NCBI GenBank assembly: GCA_947631705.1
Contig: CANRMJ010000012.1
Location: 1 to 40,558, forward strand
Length of the DNA: 40,558 bases
From: an uncultured Clostridia bacterium
GTDB lineage: Bacteria > Bacillota > Clostridia > Oscillospirales > Acutalibacteraceae
Direction: 5' to 3'
The position numbers and the translations under genes were made by a program. Shown here piece by piece: positions 25,565-33,727 of the stretch. The stretch's first letter is position 1. Each line of letters begins with the position of its first letter. The notes below the pieces were generated by a model, which made no database searches, was not told the DNA's origin, and saw only the letters and a program-made list of their open reading frames with translations.

Positions 25565-26388
25565 AGTATAACCCCTCCTTCATTTTCATTGTCAGCGCCG
25601 AAATAATTCATAATTCCAAGTGAAATCAATATAAGAACCATCAAAACAAACGAAAGGCTTGCTCCGAGATTATAATTATTTGCGTTTTGGAATTGTGTTT
25701 CGATAACGTCACCTATAAGCACTATCTGACCGCCGCCGAGCTTTTGCGTTATATAGAAGGTTGAAACACACGGAACAAAAACCATGGTAATTCCGCTTAA
25801 AACTCCCGGAAGAGAAAGAGGAAAAACCACTCTTTTAAGAACCTGAAAACGGTTTGAACCAAGATCCTGCGCCGCCTCTATAAGCGAGTGATCCATTTTG
25901 CTGAGAACCGAGTAGATGGGCAGAATCATAAACGGAAGAAAATTATAAACCATTCCGAGCATTACAGCGCCGCCCGTATTTATCAACTTTGCGCTTTCAA
26001 GCCCCAAGGCGTTAAGAACCGTGTTAATAATTCCCGAATCGCCCAAAATAGTCATCAAAGAATATGTTCTTATAAGAAAATTCATCCACATCGGCAACAT
26101 TACAAGCAAAACAATAGTGCTCTGTGTGTTGAGCTTTGCCTTGGAGATGAAATAGGCAAAGGGATAGCCGAGCACAAAGCATATTGCCGTTGCAAAAACG
26201 CCGTATAATATTGAAAGAAGAATAGTAGAAGTGTAGCTTGGTATTGCCTCAACGTATTTTAAAGAAAACGCACCCGTTGAATCGGTCAGCGCATAATAGA
26301 GCACCATAACAAGCGGAGCAATTATAAAGAGCAGCGACCAAATCAAATACGGCTTATCAAGAAGGGTCCGCATAAGTTTACTGCTCAT
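25561..26388 (-). CDS. potB: Polyamine ABC transporter permease PotB
   Basis: 275 aa with six predicted transmembrane helices and EAA loop EAAQDLGSNRFQVLKRVVFPL, followed by PGVLSGITMVFVPCVSTFYI. The frame extends to 26436 inside potA; the ATG at 26386-26388 is chosen because GAGG lies 6 nt before it and it overlaps the potA stop by 11 nt. Product ends at the GTGA overlap with potC. Confidence 0.93.
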   Translation of the reverse strand: MSSKLMRTLLDKPYLIWSLLFIIAPLVMVLYYALTDSTGAFSLKYVEAIPSYTSTILLSILYGVFATAICFVLGYPFAYFISKAKLNTQSTIVLLVMLPMWMNFLIRTYSLMTILGDSGIINTVLNALGLESAKLINTGGAVMLGMVYNFLPFMILPIYSVLSKMDHSLIEAAQDLGSNRFQVLKRVVFPLSLPGVLSGITMVFVPCVSTFYITQKLGGGQIVLIGDVIETQFQNANNYNLGASLSFVLMVLILISLGIMNYFGADNENEGGVIL

Positions 26389-27511
26389 TTTCAGCCTCCC
26401 AGTCATAATCGGCGTCATTAATATGGTCGAACTCATCGGAGAAAGACGAATAGTCGCCGAATTCGCCGCTGTATTCGCTGCGTTTCATAACATGAATGGC
26501 GTCTGCGTCAATATACATACCGATAGTTTCTCCAACCTTGTGATACTCCGTTGTTTGAATAAGCCATATAAAACCGTTAACGTCAACAAAGGTTTCAAAG
26601 AAAGTGCCTTTAAAAACAACATCGGTAATAACGCCGGTTAACGAGTCTTTCTCCCCGGCTTTGCAAATTTTTATATCCTCCGGCCTGACAACAGCGTCAA
26701 CCGATTCATTAGGAGAAAATCCGCTGTCTAAGCAATCAAATGCAACGCCCTGAAATCTGACAAGATAATCCTTTATCATAACAGCGTCAACTATATTTGA
26801 TTCGCCGATGAAATCGGCAACAAAAGCGTTTACAGGCTCGTTATAGATACCCTCGGGAGTGCCTATCTGCTGAATCTTGCCTTTGTCCATAACAACAACG
26901 GTATCGCTCATTGAAAGCGCCTCTTCCTGATCGTGCGTAACATAAATAAATGTGATACCGAGTCTTTTTTGAATTGCTTTGAGTTCTTTCTGCATATCCT
27001 TGCGCAGCTTCAAATCAAGAGCGCCGAGAGGTTCGTCCAGCAGCAGCACACGAGGCTTGTTTGCAAGCGCCCGCGCGATGGCAACTCGTTGCTGCTGACC
27101 GCCCGATAAGCTGTCTATACTTCTTTTTTCAAAGCCTTTGAGGTTAACAAGTTCAAGCATTTCGGCAACCGTTTTTCTGATTTCCGCCTTAGGCATTTTT
27201 TGAATTTCGGGACCGAAAGCAATATTTTCATAAACGTTAAGATGAGAAAAAAGAGCATAACGCTGAAAAATAGTGTTGACCTTACGTTTGTGAGGCGGAA
27301 CATTATTTATAACTTTACCTTCAAAAATAACTTCTCCGCTATCCGGCTCTATAAAGCCTGCGATACAGCGAAGTGTGGTTGTTTTTCCGCAACCTGAAGG
27401 TCCAAGCAGCGTTATAAACTCTTTTTCGTTTATATAAAGATTCAGTTTATCCAACACAACATTGTCACCGTACTTAACGGTGATATCCTTTAAGTCAATT
27501 AATTTTTCCAA
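26378..27511 (-). CDS. potA: Polyamine ABC transporter ATPase PotA
   Basis: 377 aa. Walker A GPSGCGKTT (37-45), Q loop at FQRYALF, signature LSGGQQQRVAIARAL, Walker B VLLLDEPLGALD, and switch His in YVTHDQEEAL. A C-terminal TOBE-type regulatory domain follows (VDAVVRPEDIKI). The start codon is TTG (27509-27511) with a strong AGAGGAAG ribosome binding site; no in-frame ATG is available. First gene of potA-potB-potC-potD-HAD, all joined by overlaps. Confidence 0.96.
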   Translation of the reverse strand: MEKLIDLKDITVKYGDNVVLDKLNLYINEKEFITLLGPSGCGKTTTLRCIAGFIEPDSGEVIFEGKVINNVPPHKRKVNTIFQRYALFSHLNVYENIAFGPEIQKMPKAEIRKTVAEMLELVNLKGFEKRSIDSLSGGQQQRVAIARALANKPRVLLLDEPLGALDLKLRKDMQKELKAIQKRLGITFIYVTHDQEEALSMSDTVVVMDKGKIQQIGTPEGIYNEPVNAFVADFIGESNIVDAVMIKDYLVRFQGVAFDCLDSGFSPNESVDAVVRPEDIKICKAGEKDSLTGVITDVVFKGTFFETFVDVNGFIWLIQTTEYHKVGETIGMYIDADAIHVMKRSEYSGEFGDYSSFSDEFDHINDADYDWEAENEQ

Positions 27512-27575
27512 TTATGCACTTCCTCTTTGTAACCCGATTTTAATGTTATGAAAGCTCATATACATTAATAAATTA

Positions 27576-27603
27576 AATATATCAAATTACACGCAAATGT
27601 CAA
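27576..27603 (-). promoter_or_regulatory. Promoter of the pot operon
   Basis: Minus strand TTGACA (27598-27603), 16-nt spacer, TATATT (27576-27581) preceded by TGA. Leader of about 60 nt. Confidence 0.8.
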
Positions 27604-27610
27604 CAGCATT

Positions 27611-28174
27611 TTAAAATATTTTTTTCAATATTTCCTCGCCGTTTTCAACCTTACTTACCGTGTCCGCCACAAGTGTAAAATCACATACCATAGACTTGGT
27701 TTTGTGAATACAATCGTCCATTCCGAACGGAACAAAATAATAATTCTTATAATTCAGCAGGCTGCCTATGTTTTTTGCGGCAACACCCAATGCATCGTTT
27801 GTTGAAACGCCTATTATCACGGGTCTTGAATTTCTCAAATGGCTTTTTGCCGCCATAGTTACGGAAGTATCCGCTATGCCGTTTGCGAGCTTTGCAAGCG
27901 TATTGCCCGTGCACGGCACTATGCATAAAATATCAAAAAGCTTTTTCGGACCAATAGGTTCCGCCTGCTCGATTTTATGAATTATACTGTGCCCCGTTAT
28001 TGAAATGATTTCGTCCTGAATATCCTTTGCGTCACCGAAACGCGTATCGGTGTTGTATGCGTTTTCACTCATTATTGGATACACGTCGTATCCCTTTAAA
28101 ACAAGCTCTTTCAACGCTTCAATTGATTTTGAAAAGGTGCAGAAAGAGCCTGTTAATGCATATCCGATTTTCAA
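27611..28174 (-). CDS. dpaB: Dipicolinate synthase subunit B
   Basis: Flavoprotein-like subunit (SpoVFB) of the enzyme that makes dipicolinic acid in the mother cell for spore heat resistance, 187 aa. The N-terminus KIGYALTGSFCTFSKSIEAL is the characteristic opening. IVPCTGNTLAKLANGIADT and RPVIIGVSTNDALG are the flavoprotein-family phosphopantothenoylcysteine-decarboxylase-like core. It overlaps dpaA by 4 nt. Its presence is the best evidence that the organism forms endospores. Confidence 0.95.
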   Translation of the reverse strand: MKIGYALTGSFCTFSKSIEALKELVLKGYDVYPIMSENAYNTDTRFGDAKDIQDEIISITGHSIIHKIEQAEPIGPKKLFDILCIVPCTGNTLAKLANGIADTSVTMAAKSHLRNSRPVIIGVSTNDALGVAAKNIGSLLNYKNYYFVPFGMDDCIHKTKSMVCDFTLVADTVSKVENGEEILKKIF

Positions 28175-28899
28175 ATAAATTCCTCCTCAATTATATCCGC
28201 TACCGCCTCTCCGATTATAAAGCCCGCAGTTTTCACAGTATATTTTGAGGGCATGGCTCTGCCGTTTATAACGGTCAGTCCCATGCTGTCTGCGCACAGA
28301 GTATCTATTCCGCCCGGGAAAGACGCCAAATCAAGGATTACCGCGTCTTTTCTCACAGCGGAAAGCTCAGGCTTTGTAAGTACCGTATGAGGAACGGTGT
28401 TTATAATTATATCTGAATTGTTATCAAATCTTAAATCTTCAAATTTAATATGATGCGCTCCGTTGAAAACCGAGTTTGCCTCAGACTCCTTACTTCTTGA
28501 ACAAACGGTTATTTCAGCACCGTATGAGCTCAAAATTTTGTGAAGAGCCTTTCCGATCCTTCCGTATCCGATTATAAGTATTTTTGATTTAAAAAGCGAA
28601 AAAAGAGTGTTCTCCTCCAAAAGGGTCACTGCCCCCTCGGCGGTTAAAAAAGCGTTTTTAAGAACGTAGCTTTCATATTTCATATAATCATAGCCGTTTT
28701 TGTAATCACCCATGCCGTAAAAAAGCACCTTGTTATCCAATCCGGCAAGCATATGTTTTTTTACGGGAACAGGCAAAAGTATAAAATCAGCATCATCAGT
28801 CGATTTTGTATATTCAAAACCGTTATTTTCAAGATATTCCTTAGCATAATCCATTCGCTTATCTTCATTAAACGGAACGGCAAATTTTTTAAGTTTCAT
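28171..28899 (-). CDS. dpaA: Dipicolinate synthase subunit A
   Basis: NAD(P)-dependent oxidoreductase subunit (SpoVFA), 242 aa, about 50 residues shorter than the Bacillus protein. The Rossmann motif ILIIGYGRIGKALHKIL is near residue 108, followed by VCSRSKESEA. The tail ILDLASFPGGID and NGRAMPSKYTVKTAGFII match the family. The shortening is at the N-terminal side; no better upstream start exists before the divergent intergenic region. ATGA overlap with dpaB. A sigma-K-like promoter precedes it. Confidence 0.92.
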   Translation of the reverse strand: MKLKKFAVPFNEDKRMDYAKEYLENNGFEYTKSTDDADFILLPVPVKKHMLAGLDNKVLFYGMGDYKNGYDYMKYESYVLKNAFLTAEGAVTLLEENTLFSLFKSKILIIGYGRIGKALHKILSSYGAEITVCSRSKESEANSVFNGAHHIKFEDLRFDNNSDIIINTVPHTVLTKPELSAVRKDAVILDLASFPGGIDTLCADSMGLTVINGRAMPSKYTVKTAGFIIGEAVADIIEEEFI

Positions 28900-28920
28900 A
28901 TAGACACCTCAGTTTCAATC

Positions 28921-28947
28921 CATACTATGCTTAATTTTTTTCATTGT
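28921..28947 (-). promoter_or_regulatory. Sigma-K-like sporulation promoter of dpaA-dpaB
   Basis: Minus strand AC (28946-28947), 16-nt spacer, CATAGTATG (28921-28929), one base off the sigma-K -10 consensus CATAnnnTA. In Bacillus spoVF is sigma-K-controlled, so the site agrees with expectation. Confidence 0.55.
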
Positions 28948-28985
28948 TAACGGAGTTTGTTGTTTATTTTTTGAAATAAAAGTAG

Positions 28986-28991
28986 TATAAT
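28986..28991 (+). promoter_or_regulatory. Likely -10 box of murC
   Basis: TATAAT 31 nt before the murC start. No convincing -35 is seen at 17 nt (TTTATT), so only the -10 is given. Confidence 0.45.
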
Positions 28992-29021
28992 AATTAAAAC
29001 TGATTATTTGGAGGCTATCTC

Positions 29022-30404
29022 TTGAAAGACATAGATACATTGCTTAAAGAATCCAAAAGAATACACTTTATCGGAATCGGGGGCGCGGGAATGTGTCCGC
29101 TTGCCGAAATTCTCCTGTCACTCGGCTATGACGTTTCCGGCTCAGATAACAACGACACGGAAACTTTTCGTAAAATTGAAAAAGAGGGGGCAAAGGTTTT
29201 TCTCGGTCAGTCAAAAGAAAATATTGATGAGAATGTTGAGCTTGTTATATATACAAACGCCATTCTTAAAGGAAACGATGAGCTTGAATATGCAAAAGCA
29301 AACCTGCCGACCTTTGAAAGAGCGGAGCTTTTGGGCGCTATGAGCAGAATTTTTTCAAACTGCATAGGAATTTGCGGAACACACGGTAAAACCACCACTT
29401 CTTCCATGACTACACAAATTCTGCTTGAAGCGGGTCTTGACCCAAGCGCAGTTATCGGCGGAAAACTTGCGGCAATCAACGCATACGGGCGTTTTGGAAA
29501 AAGCCAAAATTTTGTTTGCGAGGCGTGCGAGTTCAACAACACGTTTCTTCATATGAATTCCGATATGGCGGTTGTTCTGAATATAGATGAAGATCATCTT
29601 GATTTTTTCGGCAATCTTGAAAACATTAAAAAGTCATTTAGGGAATTCTGCGAAAAAACGACAAAAACTATTATTTATAACGCTGATGATAAAAACACCG
29701 TAGATATGCTCAAAGGCATCAGCGGCAAAAAGCTTGTTTCTTTCGGCACAACGGACGAATGCGAATGGTCGGCAAAAAATATCACTTTGCCGGGCGGCTT
29801 TAGCTCGGAATATGATGTGTATCATAACGGAGAATTTCTTGCGCACGTTGAGCTCTCTGTCCCCGGCGGGCACAATATTTTAAACTCTCTTGCCGCTTTT
29901 GCCGCATCATATATCAGCGGTGCAAAAACGAACAGCATATGCAGCGCGCTCAAAAACTTTAAGGGAGCCGGCAGAAGATTTGAAATCTGCGGAGAATATA
30001 ACGGAATAACGCTGGTAGATGATTATGCTCATCATCCAAAGGAAATTGAAGTGACTTTAAATGCCGCAATGAAAATGGGATATAAACGTGTTTGGGCAGT
30101 TCACCAGCCGTTTACATTTTCAAGAACGGCAAATCTGCTCAACGATTTTGCGCGTGTTCTTCAGATTGCCGACAAATGCATTGTTTCGGAAATTATGGGC
30201 GGAAGAGAGATTAATGAAATAGGAATTAAAGCGTCTGATTTGTCATCTAAAATTCCTAACTGTATTCAAATAGACAGTCTTGCCGATATTGCGGATTATC
30301 TCGCCGAAAACTGCGAAAGCGGAGATCTTGTAATAACGCTCGGTTGCGGCGATGTCTACAAGGTTTCAAGAATGCTTGCCGAAAAACTCAAAACACATAA
30401 TTAA
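29022..30404 (+). CDS. murC: UDP-N-acetylmuramate-L-alanine ligase MurC
   Basis: Adds L-alanine to UDP-MurNAc, the first amino acid of the peptidoglycan stem, 460 aa. The UDP-binding Rossmann motif HFIGIGGAGMCPLAEI is near the N-terminus, the ATP loop GICGTHGKTTTSSM at about 114-127, with later blocks DEDHLDFFGN, PGGHNILNSLAA and VDDYAHHPKEI. Starts with TTG behind GGAGG at 7 nt. Monocistronic, divergent from the dpa operon, and not in a dcw cluster, as is common in Firmicutes. Confidence 0.97.
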   Translation: MKDIDTLLKESKRIHFIGIGGAGMCPLAEILLSLGYDVSGSDNNDTETFRKIEKEGAKVFLGQSKENIDENVELVIYTNAILKGNDELEYAKANLPTFERAELLGAMSRIFSNCIGICGTHGKTTTSSMTTQILLEAGLDPSAVIGGKLAAINAYGRFGKSQNFVCEACEFNNTFLHMNSDMAVVLNIDEDHLDFFGNLENIKKSFREFCEKTTKTIIYNADDKNTVDMLKGISGKKLVSFGTTDECEWSAKNITLPGGFSSEYDVYHNGEFLAHVELSVPGGHNILNSLAAFAASYISGAKTNSICSALKNFKGAGRRFEICGEYNGITLVDDYAHHPKEIEVTLNAAMKMGYKRVWAVHQPFTFSRTANLLNDFARVLQIADKCIVSEIMGGREINEIGIKASDLSSKIPNCIQIDSLADIADYLAENCESGDLVITLGCGDVYKVSRMLAEKLKTHN

Positions 30405-30429
30405 ATAACAGCGGAAAATTTTATAAAAT

Positions 30430-30469
30430 AACGGCGGCTTTGTCCAAAAAAGGCACTAGCCGCCGTTTT
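30430..30469 (+). terminator. Terminator of murC
   Basis: Perfect 10-bp stem AACGGCGGCT/AGCCGCCGTT, 18-nt loop with inner GTCC/GGCAC pairing, followed by TTTT (two T inside the stem end). Confidence 0.8.
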
Positions 30470-30533
30470 GCTGCGTATATCAAACTTGTAATCCGAAAAC
30501 TTATTAATAATATCTTAAACAATCTGATTTTCA

Positions 30534-30562
30534 TTGAAAAACACATGAAACTGTGATATTTT
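30534..30562 (+). promoter_or_regulatory. Promoter placing transcription start at the HD-protein start codon
   Basis: TTGAAA (30534-30539), 17-nt spacer, TATTTT (30557-30562) preceded by TGA. The expected start of transcription, about 7 nt on, coincides with the A of the ATG at 30569. Confidence 0.6.
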
Positions 30563-30568
30563 ACTGAT

Positions 30569-31075
30569 ATGAAAAAATTAGGAAAAGAACAGAATATAAT
30601 TGAATATTGCGCAACTGTGGAAGATTTGCTTAGTCATGAAAAAGTGAAGGAAATGAAAAATTATCCTCACCACGGAAAAATAGACACTCATTTTCACAGT
30701 GTTTATGTTTCATTCAAAGTTTTCAGAATATCAAAAGCACTTGGTCTTGACTACAAAAGTATTACGCGTGCCGCATTGCTGCACGATTTTTATTTATATG
30801 ACTGGCATACCACAAAGCACGGGGAAATGCACGCGTGGTATCACCCGAAAGAGGCAGTAAGAAACGCAGAAAAATATTTCGGAAGATTATCCGATATGCA
30901 AAAGGAAATGATTTTACATCATATGTGGCCGCTTGCGAAAACTCCGAGAACGACCGGCGGTTTTATTCTGACTGTATGCGACAAACATTGCGCAAATATG
31001 GATTTAACAGGTCTTTCAAAATACTTTTTGCCGATATATAACGAAATAATAGAACGGAGCGAAAACAATGGCTGA
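30569..31075 (+). CDS. HD-domain hydrolase
   Basis: Predicted metal-dependent phosphohydrolase, 168 aa. HD motifs are THFHSVYV (first His), AALLHDFYLYDW (His-Asp doublet), HAWYHPKEAV and ILHHMW (further ligands). The substrate cannot be told; small HD proteins of this kind act on nucleotides or are uncharacterised. No ribosome binding site precedes the ATG, and the best promoter puts the +1 at the start codon, so translation is probably leaderless. It overlaps the next gene by 8 nt. Confidence 0.82.
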   Translation: MKKLGKEQNIIEYCATVEDLLSHEKVKEMKNYPHHGKIDTHFHSVYVSFKVFRISKALGLDYKSITRAALLHDFYLYDWHTTKHGEMHAWYHPKEAVRNAEKYFGRLSDMQKEMILHHMWPLAKTPRTTGGFILTVCDKHCANMDLTGLSKYFLPIYNEIIERSENNG

Positions 31076-31907
31076 AACAATATGCAGATATTTTTTCTGG
31101 TTTGAAATATACAGTATTGCAGGGTGGATTATGGAAACCCTGCTCTATGTTATAAGGGACAAAAAATTTGTTAAGCGTGGGTTCCTTTTCGGTCCGTTTT
31201 GCCCAATATACGGAACAGGAGCCGTTTTATTGACCGCACTGTTTTATGGCAGAATAACAAATATTTTTCTTATCTTCATCTACGGTTTGCTCGTTTGCGG
31301 AACGCTTGAATATATCACACATTTTTTGCTGGAAAAATTATTTCACGCAATGTGGTGGGATTATTCCTCAAGAAGATTCAACATAAAAGGCAGAGTTTAC
31401 CTTAACGGACTGCTTACTTTCGGAGCGGGCTCGGTGCTGATTCTTAAAGTTTTTCAGCCCTTTGTTATAAGGTTTACCGACGCGATACCCGTAACTGCGC
31501 TTTACATAATTTGCTTTATTCTTTATACGGTTACAATAATGGATTTATGCCTTACTGTTTCGGATTTAAAAAATGTTGTTCAAGCATTAAAAATTATTCA
31601 GTCATCTGTAATTTCAAATGCTCAAAAAGGATTTGATATAACGGACGAAACGCTCAAGGAGCTGATAAAAAACGCGAAGGAAAAAGAAATAGTGAAGGAT
31701 TTAACCAACAGGCTTTCACATGAAAATTCCATCATAAAAAGAATTCGCAAAAAGTATCCTGATTTCACACTCAAAAAATACAAATATATTCTTGATGTAA
31801 TTCTTGACAAACCGCAGGAAAACAAGGAAAGAAAAGACATAAAGCTCTACGGCACCGCGGATTCGATTCCTAATCCTGATGAAAATAACAAACATTCAGC
31901 GTTTTAA
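31068..31907 (+). CDS. CmpB-like (putative ABC-transporter type IV) membrane protein
   Basis: 279 aa. Five or so transmembrane helices in the first 170 residues carry the family blocks FFWFEIYSIAGWIMETLLY, KRGFLFGPFCPIYGTGAV, LEYITHFLLEKLF and WWDYSSRRFNIKGRVYL. The C-terminal 110 residues are charged and probably helical on the cytoplasmic side. The family is annotated as a putative ABC transporter component but its role is unproven. It is translationally coupled to the HD hydrolase, and its end overlaps the convergent AlkD-like gene by 12 nt. Confidence 0.8.
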   Translation: MAETICRYFFWFEIYSIAGWIMETLLYVIRDKKFVKRGFLFGPFCPIYGTGAVLLTALFYGRITNIFLIFIYGLLVCGTLEYITHFLLEKLFHAMWWDYSSRRFNIKGRVYLNGLLTFGAGSVLILKVFQPFVIRFTDAIPVTALYIICFILYTVTIMDLCLTVSDLKNVVQALKIIQSSVISNAQKGFDITDETLKELIKNAKEKEIVKDLTNRLSHENSIIKRIRKKYPDFTLKKYKYILDVILDKPQENKERKDIKLYGTADSIPNPDENNKHSAF

Positions 31908-32555
31908 CTTTTTCAGATACTCTTTCGTTTCATCATCTACTCTGAAGCTGTCTCTTATTTTTGAAACAGTCATATTATTTATCTCCCTGCTTAGGCAGCC
32001 GCTTTCAAGAACAGAAAGCACCTTTTCTCTGTTCTTAACAAAAGCGTTGGAAAGCGCCCAGGCAACAGCCATATTGACGTAATAAAAATCACTTTTAATG
32101 TTTTTAAGATAGTCAAGCGAAATATCAAAATATTTATCATCAAGGTAATAATCCATAAGAATCACAGACACAAACCTTAATTCATATTCCCTGTTGGAAT
32201 ACATATATTTTTTTAAATATTTCAAAAATTCATTTTTATTGTTTTCTATAAATTTAAGAGTTGACGAAACACAGTCGCAAACCGCCCAGTTATCTATTCT
32301 CGGCACAAACTCATCAAGAAGATTAAGTCTTTCTTCAAAAGAAAGTTTTGCGTATCCGATATAAAACCCGTGAAGCATTACTTCCTCATAATATTCCCAC
32401 TGAAAGTCGCTGTTTTTAAGCGACTTTCCTATTTTACGAAGCACAGGCAGCCTAACGCCTATAATTTTATTTTCATTTACACCGGGAATTAATTTTTTAT
32501 GAAATTCCCTATACTTTAAATCACGGTTATTAAACAGCTCTTCCCTCACGTTCAT
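31896..32555 (-). CDS. AlkD-like DNA alkylation repair / HEAT-repeat protein
   Basis: 219 aa, mostly helical. Family blocks include GVRLPVLRKIGKSL, EEVMLHGFYIGYAKLSFEERL, PRIDNWAVCDCVSSTLKF and YYVNMAVAWALSNAFV. AlkD is a DNA glycosylase for alkylated bases, and many clostridial relatives are annotated only as alkylation repair proteins. The upstream ATG at 32576 lacks a ribosome binding site; the ATG at 32553-32555 has GGTGA at 5 nt and is chosen. It overlaps the 3' end of the upstream gene by 26 nt. Confidence 0.82.
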   Translation of the reverse strand: MNVREELFNNRDLKYREFHKKLIPGVNENKIIGVRLPVLRKIGKSLKNSDFQWEYYEEVMLHGFYIGYAKLSFEERLNLLDEFVPRIDNWAVCDCVSSTLKFIENNKNEFLKYLKKYMYSNREYELRFVSVILMDYYLDDKYFDISLDYLKNIKSDFYYVNMAVAWALSNAFVKNREKVLSVLESGCLSREINNMTVSKIRDSFRVDDETKEYLKKLKR

Positions 32556-33402
32556 TACTATCACCGCGTTTATCATACCATTTTCTCTTTTCTTTTACAA
32601 GGCGCGCAATATAATACGAAACGGCTGAAAGAAAAATTCCCACGACAAGAGTGTAAACGTAATTATTTGAATATGCGAAAAGTTCAAAAACAGATGCGTT
32701 AACGCCAAAACCGCTCCTAATCTGCGCAAAATTTGCCGCAAAAAATGCGAAAAAATGAAATAGCAGAAATATGAAATAATCGGGTGTGCTTAAAAGAAAA
32801 AGCATAAGGAGATAAGGAGTTAGATTTCCCGTAAGAAATGAAAACAGAGCCGAAAAGAGAAACGCACCCCTGTTTTCTCTTTCGGAAAGGGCAATTCCGA
32901 ACGAAGCCAGTATGGCGATATATCTGCCGCTGAGATAAGCGTATGTTTCCGCGGCTCCCGCGTTTTCAATAAATATATCCGCCGCGCCTGAAACAATTTT
33001 TCCGTTAATGAATTTAGCCCCGCCGTATGATGTGTGATATATTAAATTCTCTAAATCCGTCAGCCCTGCCGTATTGAAAAGCGGGTTTACAAATCCGAAA
33101 AGTATTCCGTTTTCCTTGCATTTTTCCGCAAGAAATTCAACAAAATCGTTGTAGATATTGAGATATAATATTATTGCAATAAAGAGCAAAACAGCGGCGG
33201 TAATTTTATAATATTTATTTTTTATGTGCTTTAATACTGATACAAAAACAATAATGATAAAAGCGCCTAAAAAAATATCATCTGCCACAGGAAAGCCGGA
33301 AAGTTTGAGAATATAAGTAACTGCAGATATTACAGACAGATAAATAAGCGGCTTTTTCATATACCAAAAGTCAAGTTTTTTTAAATTCAACAGCTTTTTC
33401 AT
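32530..33402 (-). CDS. Multi-pass membrane protein, PTS EIIC-like
   Basis: About 290 aa with eight or more hydrophobic helices. The region GILFGFVNPLFNTAGLTD, with SYGGAKFINGKIVSGAADIF, resembles the substrate-side loops of glucose-family PTS EIIC membrane domains, but no EIIB or EIIA domain or neighbour is present, so sugar phosphotransfer is doubtful. The start is uncertain: the frame extends to 33537 through a terminator, which is rejected. ATG 33402 has no clear ribosome binding site, and ATG 33360 is an alternative. Overlaps the AlkD-like gene. Confidence 0.5.
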   Translation of the reverse strand: MKKLLNLKKLDFWYMKKPLIYLSVISAVTYILKLSGFPVADDIFLGAFIIIVFVSVLKHIKNKYYKITAAVLLFIAIILYLNIYNDFVEFLAEKCKENGILFGFVNPLFNTAGLTDLENLIYHTSYGGAKFINGKIVSGAADIFIENAGAAETYAYLSGRYIAILASFGIALSERENRGAFLFSALFSFLTGNLTPYLLMLFLLSTPDYFIFLLFHFFAFFAANFAQIRSGFGVNASVFELFAYSNNYVYTLVVGIFLSAVSYYIARLVKEKRKWYDKRGDSNEREGRAV

Positions 33403-33424
33403 ATGAATATTATTGGCATATATG

Positions 33425-33464
33425 GGAAAAAATAAACAAGGCACCGATAATTTATAATCGGTGC
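33425..33464 (-). terminator. Terminator after the GH51 / zinc-ribbon gene pair
   Basis: Minus strand stem GCACCGAT/ATCGGTGC (8 bp), loop TATAAATT, then a T-rich tail with T6. Confidence 0.85.
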
Positions 33465-33472
33465 GCTTGGTT

Positions 33473-33727
33473 TTACCATTTTTCGCTGCCGTAATTCGGG
33501 CAGCTTTTATTTTTATATGCCGCTCTGAGTTCAACATAGCAGCCGCATTTCAGACACATTCCGCTGATAAGCGATTCGCAATTTTGGCAAATTGAAATTC
33601 GTTTATTGTAAAGTAAATCGTTTGCCCTCAAATCATCGTCTATATCATCAATCAACTCTCTGATTTTTTCATGCGCGCCTCTGTTTCCTGCCTCAAGCAA
33701 CAGACACTTTTTACAAATATGCTCCAT
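33473..33727 (-). CDS. Small zinc-ribbon protein (DUF6171-like)
   Basis: 84 aa, cytoplasmic. Two pairs of cysteines at the N-terminus (CKKC) and centre (CQNC), then a third cluster CLKCGCYVELRAAYKNKSCP, probably binding zinc. The middle is an acidic helix (ELIDDIDDDLRAND). Function unknown; the family is widespread in Clostridia. ATG shares one base with the stop of the arabinofuranosidase gene (TAATG), so it is co-translated. Confidence 0.75.
   Translation of the reverse strand: MEHICKKCLLLEAGNRGAHEKIRELIDDIDDDLRANDLLYNKRISICQNCESLISGMCLKCGCYVELRAAYKNKSCPNYGSEKW

Noticed and set aside
33403-33537. 45-residue N-terminal extension of the EIIC-like protein
   Set aside because: It runs through the terminator hairpin of the upstream gene and contains charged non-membrane sequence unlike the rest.
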